The notes below the pieces were generated by a model. The model did no database searches, was not told the DNA's origin, and saw only the letters and a program-made list of their open reading frames with translations. From contig JAUIIF010000167.1 in assembly GCA_030431945.1 (NCBI GenBank), forward strand, positions 1 to 8,485: 8,485 bases of DNA. Direction: 5' to 3'. This DNA comes from Bacteroidia bacterium. GTDB taxonomy: Bacteria > Bacteroidota > Bacteroidia > Chitinophagales > Saprospiraceae. Shown piece by piece: positions 1 through 6,979 of this stretch (position 1 is its first letter; every line of letters starts with the position of its first letter). The position numbers were made by a program, and so were the translations under genes.

Positions 1-253
1 GGATACTGGCTTTTACTTCCGGGCTGGAAACTACGCAGAAGGTCCAGGGTTGTTTGTTCGCCCCGCTGGGGGCAGTGGAGGCTGTTTTCAGGATACATTC
101 GATGAGCTCCCTGCTGACGGGGCGGTCACTAAACTCCCGCACCGTCCGGCGGGCATCACTCTCCGCAAACAGCTCCCTGGCTCGCGTGAGCATCTCCTCC
201 GGCGGGTATTCGGTGTGTTGTAGTGGTTGAAAGCTACCTGCTGCATGTACCAT
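1..253 (-). CDS. Nitroreductase family protein (iodotyrosine deiodinase-like), N-terminal part, cut by window edge
   Basis: This is an FMN-dependent oxidoreductase of the nitroreductase fold. Only the first 84 codons are in the window; the rest lies beyond the left edge. Visible hallmarks are PPEEM (residues 17-21), RRTVR (35-39), which in this family contacts the FMN phosphate, SDRPV (42-46), and TAPSGANKQPW (60-70), followed by a VVSSPEVK segment. The FxPLxxxxYPPEEM lead-in and the TAPSGAN motif are typical of the iodotyrosine deiodinase/BluB-like branch rather than classical NfsB enzymes. The ATG at 253 is preferred because residues 8-21 already look family-like; the next in-frame ATG is codon 21. 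The gene lies downstream of ftsH on the same strand, separated by a strong terminator, and a TAnnTTTG box sits just before the ATG, so it probably has its own promoter. Substrate cannot be told from this fragment. Confidence 0.85.
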   Translation of the reverse strand, partial: MVHAAGSFQPLQHTEYPPEEMLTRARELFAESDARRTVREFSDRPVSRELIECILKTASTAPSGANKQPWTFCVVSSPEVKASI

Positions 254-258
254 AGTGG

Positions 259-286
259 CAAAGGTAAGTAACTGGCTTTTTCCAAA
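259..286 (-). promoter_or_regulatory. Candidate Bacteroidota-type promoter for the nitroreductase gene
   Basis: On the minus strand TACCTTTG (266 to 259) matches the Bacteroidota -7 consensus TAnnTTTG exactly. A TTTG (286 to 283) lies 16 nt upstream, slightly closer than the usual -33 spacing. Transcription would start at or very near the ATG at 253, implying a leaderless or almost leaderless mRNA. The -33 element overlaps the T tract of the ftsH terminator. Confidence 0.45.
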
Positions 287-288
287 AT

Positions 289-326
289 GCCGCCGGCCGT
301 CAAACAATTGCTTGACGGCCGGCGGC
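289..326 (-). terminator. Rho-independent terminator downstream of ftsH
   Basis: A perfect 15-bp inverted repeat (289-303 paired with 312-326) encloses an 8-nt loop. On the minus strand the stem is followed by ATTTTGG, a short imperfect T tract. It lies 47 nt past the ftsH stop codon and before the nitroreductase start, so it most likely ends the rsfS-ftsH transcript. The very stable GC stem compensates for the modest T run. Confidence 0.75.
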
Positions 327-372
327 GGAGACTGAGCTGCACTCAGGCTACTGTGGCGGAATACGTTCCCGC

Positions 373-2364
373 TTAGGAAATACCATTTGGCGTGGAGTCG
401 AGCGAGTTGTCAACAACACCCGGCATGGAGACCGGCGGAAGCTTATCCGCATCAGAAGGGCGGGGGCCGATCAGACGAACGAGATCCTTGCTGCTCAATA
501 CCTCTTTGTCAAGCAATTCCTTCGCCAGTAACTCTACTTCTTTCCGCTTTTCCTTCAGCAACTCCTGGGCCCGGATGTACTGGCTATCCAGTAGTTTCCT
601 GACCTGATTGTCAATCAGGGTAGCAGTTTCGTCTGAGTAAGGACGCTGGTAAGCATCACGGCTCATACCGTAGAAGCTTACCTGGCCTACTTCCGGGTTC
701 ATACCGTAAACGGTAATCATGTCGTAGGCCTGCTTGGTTACCTTGTCCAGGTCGTTCTGGGCACCGGTGCTGATTTTACCGAAAAAGACCTCTTCGGCGG
801 CACGTCCGCCAAAGGTCATACACATCATATCGAGCATCTGCTCGGTACGGGTAATGTATTGTTCTTTGGGGAGGTACTGTGCGTAACCCAGGGCGGCCAC
901 GCCGCGGGGAACGATGGTCACTTTTACCAGCGGACTGGCGTGCTCCAGGAACCAGCCACAAATGGCGTGTCCGGCTTCGTGGTAAGCGATGATTTCCTTT
1001 TCGTCAGGGTTGATGAGTTTGTTCTTCTTTTCCAAACCGCCGATTACTTTATCGAGGGCATAGTTGAAGTCATCGAGGGTGACGCTGTCCTGGTTTCGAC
1101 GCGCAGCGATAAGGGCTGCTTCGTTACAGATGTTCGCAATTTCAGCACCGGCGAAGCCGGGCGTCATTTCTGCGAGGGTAAAGGCATCGACGGTTACGCC
1201 ATCCGTTTTAATGGTCTTCAGGTGTACCTTAAAAATGGCTTCGCGGCCTTTCAGGTCCGGACGGTCAATGCCGATTTGCCGGTCGAAGCGACCGGGGCGT
1301 AAAAGCGCACTGTCCAGTACATCCGGCCGGTTGGTGGCAGCCATCAGGATGACCCCCTTGTCCGTACTGAAACCATCCATCTCTACGAGGAGCTGGTTCA
1401 GGGTGTTTTCCCGCTCATCGTTACCGCCCTGCATGCCACCGCGGCCACGGGCGCGGCCAATGGCATCGATTTCGTCGATGAAGATGATACAGGGGGCTTT
1501 TTCCCGTGCCTGCTTAAAGAGGTCGCGGACCCGGCTGGCACCCACCCCGACGAACATCTCGACAAAGTCAGAGCCGGACATGGTGAAAAAGGGAACGCCC
1601 GCTTCACCGGCCACGGCTTTGGCCAGGAGGGTCTTACCCGTGCCGGGAGGGCCAACCAGGAGTACACCCTTCGGGATTTTACCCCCCAGAGCAGTGTATT
1701 TTTTTGGATTTTTCAGAAAATCAACGACTTCCATTACCTCTTCCTTGGCCTCATCGAGGCCGGCAACATCAGCGAAAGTGATGTTTACCTTGCTGTTTTG
1801 GTCAAACAACGTTGCTTTGGACTTACCGATGTTGAAAATCTGACCACCGGGGCCGCCGCCGCCGCCGCCGAGGCGGCGCATCAGCAGAATCCAGATGATG
1901 GCGATTACGGCCAGGGGCAGCAGCCACTGCAGCGCTTCGCCAATGTAGTTGGTTCGCCGAACGGGGTTTACCGGCACCCGCTTCTCGAAGGGAATGTCCA
2001 GATTGTCCTGAGCATCATTAAGAAAGCTGTTGAAACTGGCTGCATCACCGACGGGAAGGATGTAGTCGTAGCGCGTACCACTAATTCCTCCCTGGGAGGC
2101 GTCCTGGTAGGGCGTTCCTTCCCCTTTCTTGCTCTCGTCGATATAGATTTCTGCAGATCGGCCATTGACCAGGTCAATCTTGGTAATGGCTCCGGGGTCC
2201 TGCAACATCTGGTACAGACGACTTTTGTCGATCTCGTTGTTACCACCACTTCCGAGGCTTGAGACAACGAGGGCCAGCAGTACCAAAGACATAAAGGCGT
2301 AGAGCCAGTAACTCTGGAACTTCGGACCTCCTTCGGGCTTGTTATCTTGATTATTATTACTCAT
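373..2364 (-). CDS. ftsH: ATP-dependent zinc metalloprotease FtsH
   Basis: Membrane-anchored AAA+ protease that extracts and degrades unassembled membrane proteins and some soluble regulators. The 663-residue protein has the full family architecture. A first membrane helix (about 19-38) is followed by a periplasmic domain (about 40-143), a second helix (about 145-163) and a glycine-rich linker with six consecutive Gly (166-171). The AAA+ module has Walker A GPPGTGKT (238-245), the FVG pore loop (271-273), Walker B IIFIDEID (293-300) and the second region of homology (about 343-362) with arginine fingers R356 and R359. The protease domain has the zinc motif HEAGH (462-466), with D538 in NDL the likely third ligand. 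The C-terminal tail (about 635-663) is low-complexity. All catalytic residues are intact. rsfS lies 76 nt upstream on the same strand, an arrangement common in Bacteroidota, so cotranscription is likely. A weak TAGCCTTG box just before the ATG might add a second promoter. Termination is at the hairpin at 289-326. Confidence 0.98.
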   Translation of the reverse strand: MSNNNQDNKPEGGPKFQSYWLYAFMSLVLLALVVSSLGSGGNNEIDKSRLYQMLQDPGAITKIDLVNGRSAEIYIDESKKGEGTPYQDASQGGISGTRYDYILPVGDAASFNSFLNDAQDNLDIPFEKRVPVNPVRRTNYIGEALQWLLPLAVIAIIWILLMRRLGGGGGGPGGQIFNIGKSKATLFDQNSKVNITFADVAGLDEAKEEVMEVVDFLKNPKKYTALGGKIPKGVLLVGPPGTGKTLLAKAVAGEAGVPFFTMSGSDFVEMFVGVGASRVRDLFKQAREKAPCIIFIDEIDAIGRARGRGGMQGGNDERENTLNQLLVEMDGFSTDKGVILMAATNRPDVLDSALLRPGRFDRQIGIDRPDLKGREAIFKVHLKTIKTDGVTVDAFTLAEMTPGFAGAEIANICNEAALIAARRNQDSVTLDDFNYALDKVIGGLEKKNKLINPDEKEIIAYHEAGHAICGWFLEHASPLVKVTIVPRGVAALGYAQYLPKEQYITRTEQMLDMMCMTFGGRAAEEVFFGKISTGAQNDLDKVTKQAYDMITVYGMNPEVGQVSFYGMSRDAYQRPYSDETATLIDNQVRKLLDSQYIRAQELLKEKRKEVELLAKELLDKEVLSSKDLVRLIGPRPSDADKLPPVSMPGVVDNSLDSTPNGIS

Positions 2365-2440
2365 GTTACAAGGCTAACGCACAACCGCCCAATTCGTTGG
2401 GTGTAATCGCACTGATTTTAGGCCTAAGACCTACCAAAAT

Positions 2441-2830
2441 TTACTCGTAAGTCGTAATCACGCCGTCACTCCACAAATCTTCCAGTTGGTAAAATTTGCG
2501 GGTTTCGGGATAGAAAACGTGGACTACGATGTCAAAATAGTCAAGGCAAATCCAGTTTGCATGACGACCGCCGGTAGCGGTTTTGGGCAATTCTCCCAAT
2601 TCTTGTTTCATGCGTTTTTGAACCTGGCCGGCAATTGAAGCTACCTGGGTGGTCGAATCACCTTCACAGATGAAAAAGTATTCGGCCGGGCGTTCGTGTA
2701 GTTGACGCAGGTCAATGCGGACAATGTTTTTACCTTTGATGTCCTGGATACTGTCCAGGATAACCTCCAGCCGGGCTTCCGTTTGCGCAGATGCTTTGGC
2801 AGGGGCTTTAGTTGCAGATGTATTCAGAAT
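2441..2830 (-). CDS. rsfS: Ribosomal silencing factor RsfS (Iojap/DUF143 family) with a non-canonical start codon
   Basis: RsfS binds ribosomal protein uL14 on the 50S subunit and blocks subunit joining when nutrients run low. The reading frame runs open from an in-frame TAA at 2846-2848 to the TAA at 2441-2443, 134 codons, and encodes a complete family domain. Numbering from an ATT at 2830, hallmarks are a helix ending in SIQDIKGKNIV (27-37), YFFICEGDSTTQVASIA (51-67), ANWICLDYFDIVVHVF (91-106) and RKFYQLEDLW (111-120). No ATG, GTG or TTG lies in frame upstream of the domain; the first ATG is codon 74, inside it. The candidates are ATA (2833), ATT (2830) and CTG (2827); ATT was chosen provisionally. 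Residues 4-20 form an Ala/Lys/Thr-rich lead-in. It is the first gene of a probable rsfS-ftsH operon and is divergent from birA. Product identity is firm; the start is not. Confidence 0.88.
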   Translation of the reverse strand: MLNTSATKAPAKASAQTEARLEVILDSIQDIKGKNIVRIDLRQLHERPAEYFFICEGDSTTQVASIAGQVQKRMKQELGELPKTATGGRHANWICLDYFDIVVHVFYPETRKFYQLEDLWSDGVITTYE

Positions 2831-2846
2831 TATTGATTTAGCTTGT

Positions 2847-2872
2847 TAAAGGTAGCAAAAATCGTTCCTCAA
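2847..2872 (-). promoter_or_regulatory. Candidate promoter for rsfS(-ftsH)
   Basis: On the minus strand TACCTTTA (2854 to 2847) matches TAnnTTTG at 7 of 8 positions. A TTG (2872 to 2870) lies 15 nt upstream, a little short for the usual -33 spacing. The implied transcription start, near 2840, would leave only about 10 nt of leader before the ATT/CTG start candidates of rsfS. It lies in the short divergent gap (2831-2944) shared with birA. Confidence 0.35.
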
Positions 2873-2944
2873 TGAGAACGGGCTAAGTACACTTTTGGAT
2901 CATGACACACCAGAATCGCTCAAAATCTTGACAATAGGTCTACT

Positions 2945-3727
2945 TTGCCTCTAGTAAACACTATACTTTTTCCGAAAGTTGCCCGCCACTACGAGCAGAC
3001 GGACGGAACGAACGCTGAAGCGATCCGGGCGGTAACCAGTACGACCCCCCCGGCCCCGGGTACGGTGTTCCTGGCGGATAAGCAAACTGCCGGTCGCGGA
3101 CAGGGCAGCAACACCTGGCACGCCACGGCCCGGGCCAACCTGTTGCTGAGTCTCATGGTTTATCCTGACCATTTGGCGGTTGATCGCCTCTTTGTCCTGA
3201 CGCAACTGTCAGGTCTGGCCGTTGCGGAAACGGTGGCGCACTTCCTGCCGGCCGCCACGGCGGCTACCGTTCGCTTGAAATGGCCCAACGATGTATACGT
3301 CGGGCAGCAGAAAATTGCCGGTATTCTCGTGCAAAACGGACTGCGGGGAAGCAGTGTCTCCTGGTCCGTACTGGGCATCGGACTCAACGTCAACGAAGTC
3401 GATTTTCCCGAAGCGCTTACTGCTTCGGCAACTTCCCTGACCTTACTGACGGGGCAGTTATTCGAACGGGAGAAAATACTTGATTTTCTACTCACACGAC
3501 TGGCGGAAAATTACACCCTCACCCACCCGGATAAATTAGCTTCGCTCGATAAAGCCTACCATCAGCTTCTTTACCGGCGCAACCAACCCGGGCGGTACCA
3601 GGAGGTGGCTACGGGGGAAAACTTCTTTGCCATCCTGCGGGGCGTAACTACTGCCGGACAGCTCCGGCTGGAACTCGCAACAGGAGCAGAACGCCTGTTT
3701 TCTCTCCGGGAGCTCCGGTTTATCTAG
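2945..3727 (+). CDS. birA: Biotin--[acetyl-CoA-carboxylase] ligase (BirA), catalytic form without DNA-binding domain
   Basis: The enzyme activates biotin with ATP to biotinyl-5'-AMP and transfers it to the acceptor lysine of biotin carboxyl carrier domains in the cytosol. The 260-residue protein is a class I ligase: it starts directly in the catalytic domain and has no N-terminal helix-turn-helix, so it is not expected to repress biotin genes. Visible motifs are GTNAEA (21-26; the usual STN with Gly for Ser), the biotinyl-AMP loop GRGQGSNTW (50-58), KWPND (112-116), KIAGIL (123-128) with the conserved lysine K123, and GIGLNVN (144-150). A small C-terminal domain follows from about residue 212. 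The start is TTG at 2945; the frame upstream has no ATG or GTG before a TGA at 2903, and the protein reaches the family's usual LF near residue 8, so TTG is probably right. It is divergent from rsfS and convergent with the peptidase gene 53 nt downstream. Confidence 0.95.
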   Translation: MPLVNTILFPKVARHYEQTDGTNAEAIRAVTSTTPPAPGTVFLADKQTAGRGQGSNTWHATARANLLLSLMVYPDHLAVDRLFVLTQLSGLAVAETVAHFLPAATAATVRLKWPNDVYVGQQKIAGILVQNGLRGSSVSWSVLGIGLNVNEVDFPEALTASATSLTLLTGQLFEREKILDFLLTRLAENYTLTHPDKLASLDKAYHQLLYRRNQPGRYQEVATGENFFAILRGVTTAGQLRLELATGAERLFSLRELRFI

Positions 3728-3780
3728 TGCTCCCTATTATTGAAGCACCGGTAGGCAGACACGTTTACTTGCCGGAAGTT
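3728..3780. other. Convergent intergenic gap between birA and the S9 peptidase gene
   Basis: This 53-nt gap must hold the transcript ends of two converging genes. The only structure seen is a weak 5-bp hairpin (GTGCT / AGCAC, 12-nt loop) starting at the birA stop codon, with no convincing T tract on either strand. No firm terminator is called. Confidence 0.4.
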
Positions 3781-6609
3781 TTAGTCAACCTTCAGCCCCT
3801 TGGCCCTTTCAATGGGCTTTACGCCATCGTCCATCCACCGTGGCTTCGCTTCGCCCATCAGGTAATAATCGAAGAACTGGGCCATCCGCGTTTGAAAGTC
3901 GGCCCGGTTAGCCGGCTTCAGGGGCCAGTGGGGCTCGCCCCGGTAATTCAACAACCAGGCAGGTTTGCCCAACCGGCGCAGGGCGGTAAACCATTCGATG
4001 CCCTGGTACCAGGGGACGGCCCCGTCGTGATCATTGTGGAGGATCAACAGAGGCGTATTGATTTTGTCCGTGGTAAATAAGGGGCTGTTTTCCACGTAAC
4101 GCTGGAAGTGGGTCCAGGGCGTACCGCCAATCCGACTTTGGGTGTGCTCGTACTGGAACTGCCGGCTCCTTCCGGACCCCCAGCGGATACCGCCGTAGGC
4201 CGAGAACATGTTTACGACCGGCGCACCAGCTTCCACGGCGGTAAAAAGGTCCGTCTTGGTAACGAGGTAAGCCGCTTGATACCCTCCCCAACTGTGCCCC
4301 TGTAAGCCAATGCGATCCTTGTCTACGTACCCATGACTGAGCAAGCTGAGGACGCCGCTCATGACGCAATCATAGGCACTCTCGCCAGGGTAACCCTCCC
4401 GATAAATGACATCCGGATTGAAAATGACGTAGCCCTTGCTGACGTAATGGCTGTAGTTAATACTACTCCTCCCCGGTACCGGCGTATTATGCCGGAAGAC
4501 CCGATCGCTGCTCCGTTCGTAAAAATTGACGAGAAGCGGGTACTTTTTGGCGGGGTCAAAGCCATCGGGCTTGATCAGCATACCCCGCAGGGTCCGCCCC
4601 TGGTGGTCTACCCATTCATACAGTTCATTGGTTCCCCAGGAGAAATCGGCCTGTTGCGGGTTTGCGGTGGATATTTTGCCGGCGGCGGCGCTCAGGTCTT
4701 TGGTGTAGCGCAGGTCCGGAAACTCCCGGAAGTCTGAACGACTGTAAACGTAGGCTCCGGTGTTGCGGGCTTTCAGGAAATTACCGTAAGTATAGGGACC
4801 GGATTGCTGGGTGGTCAGCTTTCCGGAACGAAGGTCCAGCCACCCAATACCCCCGTGATAATCAGCTTCCCGTTGGGTGACAACGAGTTGGGGGGCAGCG
4901 GGGTCAAGGTAGCGTTGCAGTGGATCCAGGTCGCGTAACCGGATTTCAGTGCCGCTTTCCCGCCCCCTGGTGATGCGGCGGGCAGCGACCTGGCCGGTAG
5001 GGTCTAGTTCCCAGACGTCGTAGCGGTCATAAACCAGAAATTTTTCGCCTCCCTGCAGGGTTCCCGCCAGCCCGTAGGGGGAGGGGTGCATGGGCCGGTC
5101 GTTCAGTTCGTCGTAAAAGATACCCGTAGCATTGGTAGTCAGTACCCGGGCTTCGCCACTGCCTGCTGCAAAGCTGTTCCAGGTGGTATCCGCAGCGTTG
5201 TACCAGACCAGGAATTTACCACCATCCAACCAGCGAGCCGGGGTTACTTCGCCGTCGAGCATGGCTTTCCGCTCACCAGTGCGCAAGTCAATGACCGTAG
5301 TGTTGCGTGCTCCCGGCCCGCCTTCCCACATGGTCGCTTTAGCGTAAGGGCGGTCATCATACACCATTACGTAATGACCGGCCAGGTCGCCGGGCTGCAC
5401 CTCATACGGCCGGGCTTCGGTCCCGAGCTGCAAAAAATCATCTTTAGCAGGGCGGTAGACGGCAAGGTAGGTGCGTTTTTCTTCAGTTTTCAGCCGGACA
5501 TTTTCCTCCGTATACATGCGGTCATCTTCAGTTGTCCAGACTTCAACGTCAGCAATCTCTTCATCGAGCAGGTTGGTGTCCCGCTCCGGCCGGCGAGGGG
5601 TGGTCCCGAAAAAGAGGTAGTCACCGGCTTCGCTGAAACGCGGCGCCCGCTCCTCGGAGATGCGGTAGCCCGCCGGTAGCCAGGTAGCAGCCTCCTCAGT
5701 AATCCAGCGGGAGGCAGCCGCAGGGGGACTCCAGTAATGGAGGTGCCAGGCTTTTTGGGGGTCTTTTTTGTCCGCGTCGGCAGTCATGAAGGCTGCTTGC
5801 TGACCATCATTACTCAGCGTGAGCCCGGCGTAATCCCCCTGGTCACTGCTGAGCGATTGCCAGGCAATATTTTCCGGCGTAAGCAGCAGGACGCCGGCAT
5901 CCCACGAGCTGTCTTTGGCCGTTTGGTGCGCAAGTAACCGGCTGTTGTCCCGGGCGAAGACGAAGCTCTTGACGCCCTCCAGGTAGAAGCTGTCCTGGTT
6001 GCTGAACGTGCGTACCAACAACCGGTGTACCCCCTTTTCAAAGCCTTTTTGCAGGCTGTCGGGTAAGGCAGATTTAGTGGTGTAAGCGTAGCGATCGCCG
6101 GCACGGGCGGGCATTTTAAAGTCGTAAACCTGTGGGATGATTGCTGGGCGGGCATCCGCAAAGTTCCAGACCAGCAAACTATCCATATCGGCCAGCTTGT
6201 CTTTGGCCTTTTTCGGCTCCTTCAGGCGCAGGGCCTTTACGGTGGCCAGCGCAGGCTTCAGACGACCGATCATACTCTTGCCATCAAAGCTCAGGCTGGC
6301 CTGGTGCAGGCGGGGGAAACGGTGCTCTTGCTTGGTTTGGGTATCGTAAAGCACGGCAGTCGGGTCGCCCACGTCTTTTTCCAGGCGGTAAAGTAGGTAG
6401 CGGCCGTCAGGGCTTATCTGCTCATCAGCAATCTGGTTCCAGACCTGCATGTCTGCCACGGTGATGGGCTGCTGCGCAGAAATTACGGGCGCAACGGAAA
6501 AAAGTGCCAGGATAAAGCAGCAGATGAGCTTACCGATTCTAGCGGGGGCGCGGCCGCCGGTGCGGGGGGAGGGACTGAAAAGCAGGGAGGAGGGGAGACA
6601 ATGGCGCAT
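3781..6609 (-). CDS. Secreted S9-family (prolyl oligopeptidase-like) serine peptidase
   Basis: A 942-residue exported serine hydrolase, probably cleaving oligopeptides in the periplasm or outside the cell. The N-terminus has a long polar stretch (1-27), a hydrophobic core (about 28-43) and a plausible signal peptidase I site after VISA (45/46). Residues about 50-640 fit the divergent beta-propeller-type domain of S9 enzymes, with repeated strand segments such as ISPDGRYLLY (65-74). The C-terminal alpha/beta-hydrolase domain (about 660-920) carries the triad: S773 in GHSWGG (771-776), D862 in HNDHDGAVP (858-866) and H894 in RGEPHW (890-895). An Asp/Glu-rich segment lies at about 341-378. The only usable start is the ATG at 6609; no ATG, GTG or TTG occurs between it and the signal-peptide core. 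The DNA for residues 1-20 resembles a GC-rich sequence at the right end of the window. The gene is convergent with birA and divergent from the kinase. Exact specificity (prolyl, dipeptidyl, acylaminoacyl) cannot be assigned. Confidence 0.9.
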   Translation of the reverse strand: MRHCLPSSLLFSPSPRTGGRAPARIGKLICCFILALFSVAPVISAQQPITVADMQVWNQIADEQISPDGRYLLYRLEKDVGDPTAVLYDTQTKQEHRFPRLHQASLSFDGKSMIGRLKPALATVKALRLKEPKKAKDKLADMDSLLVWNFADARPAIIPQVYDFKMPARAGDRYAYTTKSALPDSLQKGFEKGVHRLLVRTFSNQDSFYLEGVKSFVFARDNSRLLAHQTAKDSSWDAGVLLLTPENIAWQSLSSDQGDYAGLTLSNDGQQAAFMTADADKKDPQKAWHLHYWSPPAAASRWITEEAATWLPAGYRISEERAPRFSEAGDYLFFGTTPRRPERDTNLLDEEIADVEVWTTEDDRMYTEENVRLKTEEKRTYLAVYRPAKDDFLQLGTEARPYEVQPGDLAGHYVMVYDDRPYAKATMWEGGPGARNTTVIDLRTGERKAMLDGEVTPARWLDGGKFLVWYNAADTTWNSFAAGSGEARVLTTNATGIFYDELNDRPMHPSPYGLAGTLQGGEKFLVYDRYDVWELDPTGQVAARRITRGRESGTEIRLRDLDPLQRYLDPAAPQLVVTQREADYHGGIGWLDLRSGKLTTQQSGPYTYGNFLKARNTGAYVYSRSDFREFPDLRYTKDLSAAAGKISTANPQQADFSWGTNELYEWVDHQGRTLRGMLIKPDGFDPAKKYPLLVNFYERSSDRVFRHNTPVPGRSSINYSHYVSKGYVIFNPDVIYREGYPGESAYDCVMSGVLSLLSHGYVDKDRIGLQGHSWGGYQAAYLVTKTDLFTAVEAGAPVVNMFSAYGGIRWGSGRSRQFQYEHTQSRIGGTPWTHFQRYVENSPLFTTDKINTPLLILHNDHDGAVPWYQGIEWFTALRRLGKPAWLLNYRGEPHWPLKPANRADFQTRMAQFFDYYLMGEAKPRWMDDGVKPIERAKGLKVD
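6550..6609 (-). repeat. GC-rich repeat-like segment, copy 1 (inside the 5' end of the peptidase gene)
   Basis: Read on the minus strand, this 60-nt segment starts with ATGCGCC, continues through TCTCCCC and CTCC blocks and ends in GCACCGGCGGCCGC. The same blocks occur in the same order at 8431-8485 on the plus strand, and the final 14 nt are identical. It encodes the first 20 residues of the peptidase precursor, upstream of the signal-peptide core. Confidence 0.45.
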
Positions 6610-6707
6610 AAGTAAGACTTGGTTAAGGAAGAGGTAAGCTACGGAATGTTCTAAATTCCGCCCATTAGCCGGTTTTCAGTCTATGGGTCGCGAAATGCAC
6701 GGCGGGT

Positions 6708-6935
6708 CCTGAAATTCAGGCTTTTGCTGAAGACCGGAGGGCCGCCCGTAATGAGCGGGCTTGCTCCCTCGCATTCGTCGGGCAATTTGGCAGGCACACG
6801 TTTTTAGCCGGCAATGGCCTCAACAGGGCAGGTGCAGGAAGGTTGATCGATCCTGATTTACCAGGCCATTGCAGGAAGGCATAGTCGTCAGCGGAGGTAG
6901 GAGCGCAGTGACCTGATGCCGTTACGGACTACCTC
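6708..6935. repeat. Cluster of inverted repeats; possible structured RNA or palindromic repeat element
   Basis: Four consecutive dyad symmetries lie within about 230 nt. These are CCTGAA-A-TTCAGG (6708-6720); a hairpin pairing 6737-6741 with 6766-6770 and 6744-6748 with 6756-6760; a perfect 10-bp repeat GCAATGGCCT / AGGCCATTGC (6811-6820 with 6863-6872); and GAGGTAG / CTACCTC (6894-6900 with 6929-6935). TGCAGGAAGG occurs twice (6833-6842, 6870-6879). No known RNA family (tmRNA, RNase P, SRP RNA) was recognised. It could be a non-coding RNA, a dispersed palindromic element or decayed mobile DNA. Confidence 0.45.
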
Positions 6936-6979
6936 GCGGCCATCCCCCAAGTGGTGGTTTGCCTCTCCCTCTTCCGGCG

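Noticed and set aside
88..342. An 84-codon minus-strand frame covering the window's left part
   Set aside because: It is out of frame with the clear nitroreductase reading frame, reads straight through the terminator stem and shows no family-like motifs.
1064..1843. A 259-codon plus-strand frame antisense to ftsH
   Set aside because: It is the complement of the highly conserved AAA+ region; its Arg/Ser/Pro-rich translation is typical of a shadow frame.
2388..2401. CCCAA-TTCG-TTGGG hairpin between rsfS and ftsH
   Set aside because: The 5-bp stem is short and lacks a T tract; it may be chance, and termination inside this operon is not supported.
3720..3765. Terminator between birA and the peptidase gene
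   Set aside because: The stem is only 5 bp with a 12-nt loop and no T tract, so it is not convincing on either strand.
5086..5679. A 197-codon plus-strand frame antisense to the S9 peptidase
   Set aside because: The opposite strand is a well-supported gene, and this translation shows no domain and no credible promoter or start context.
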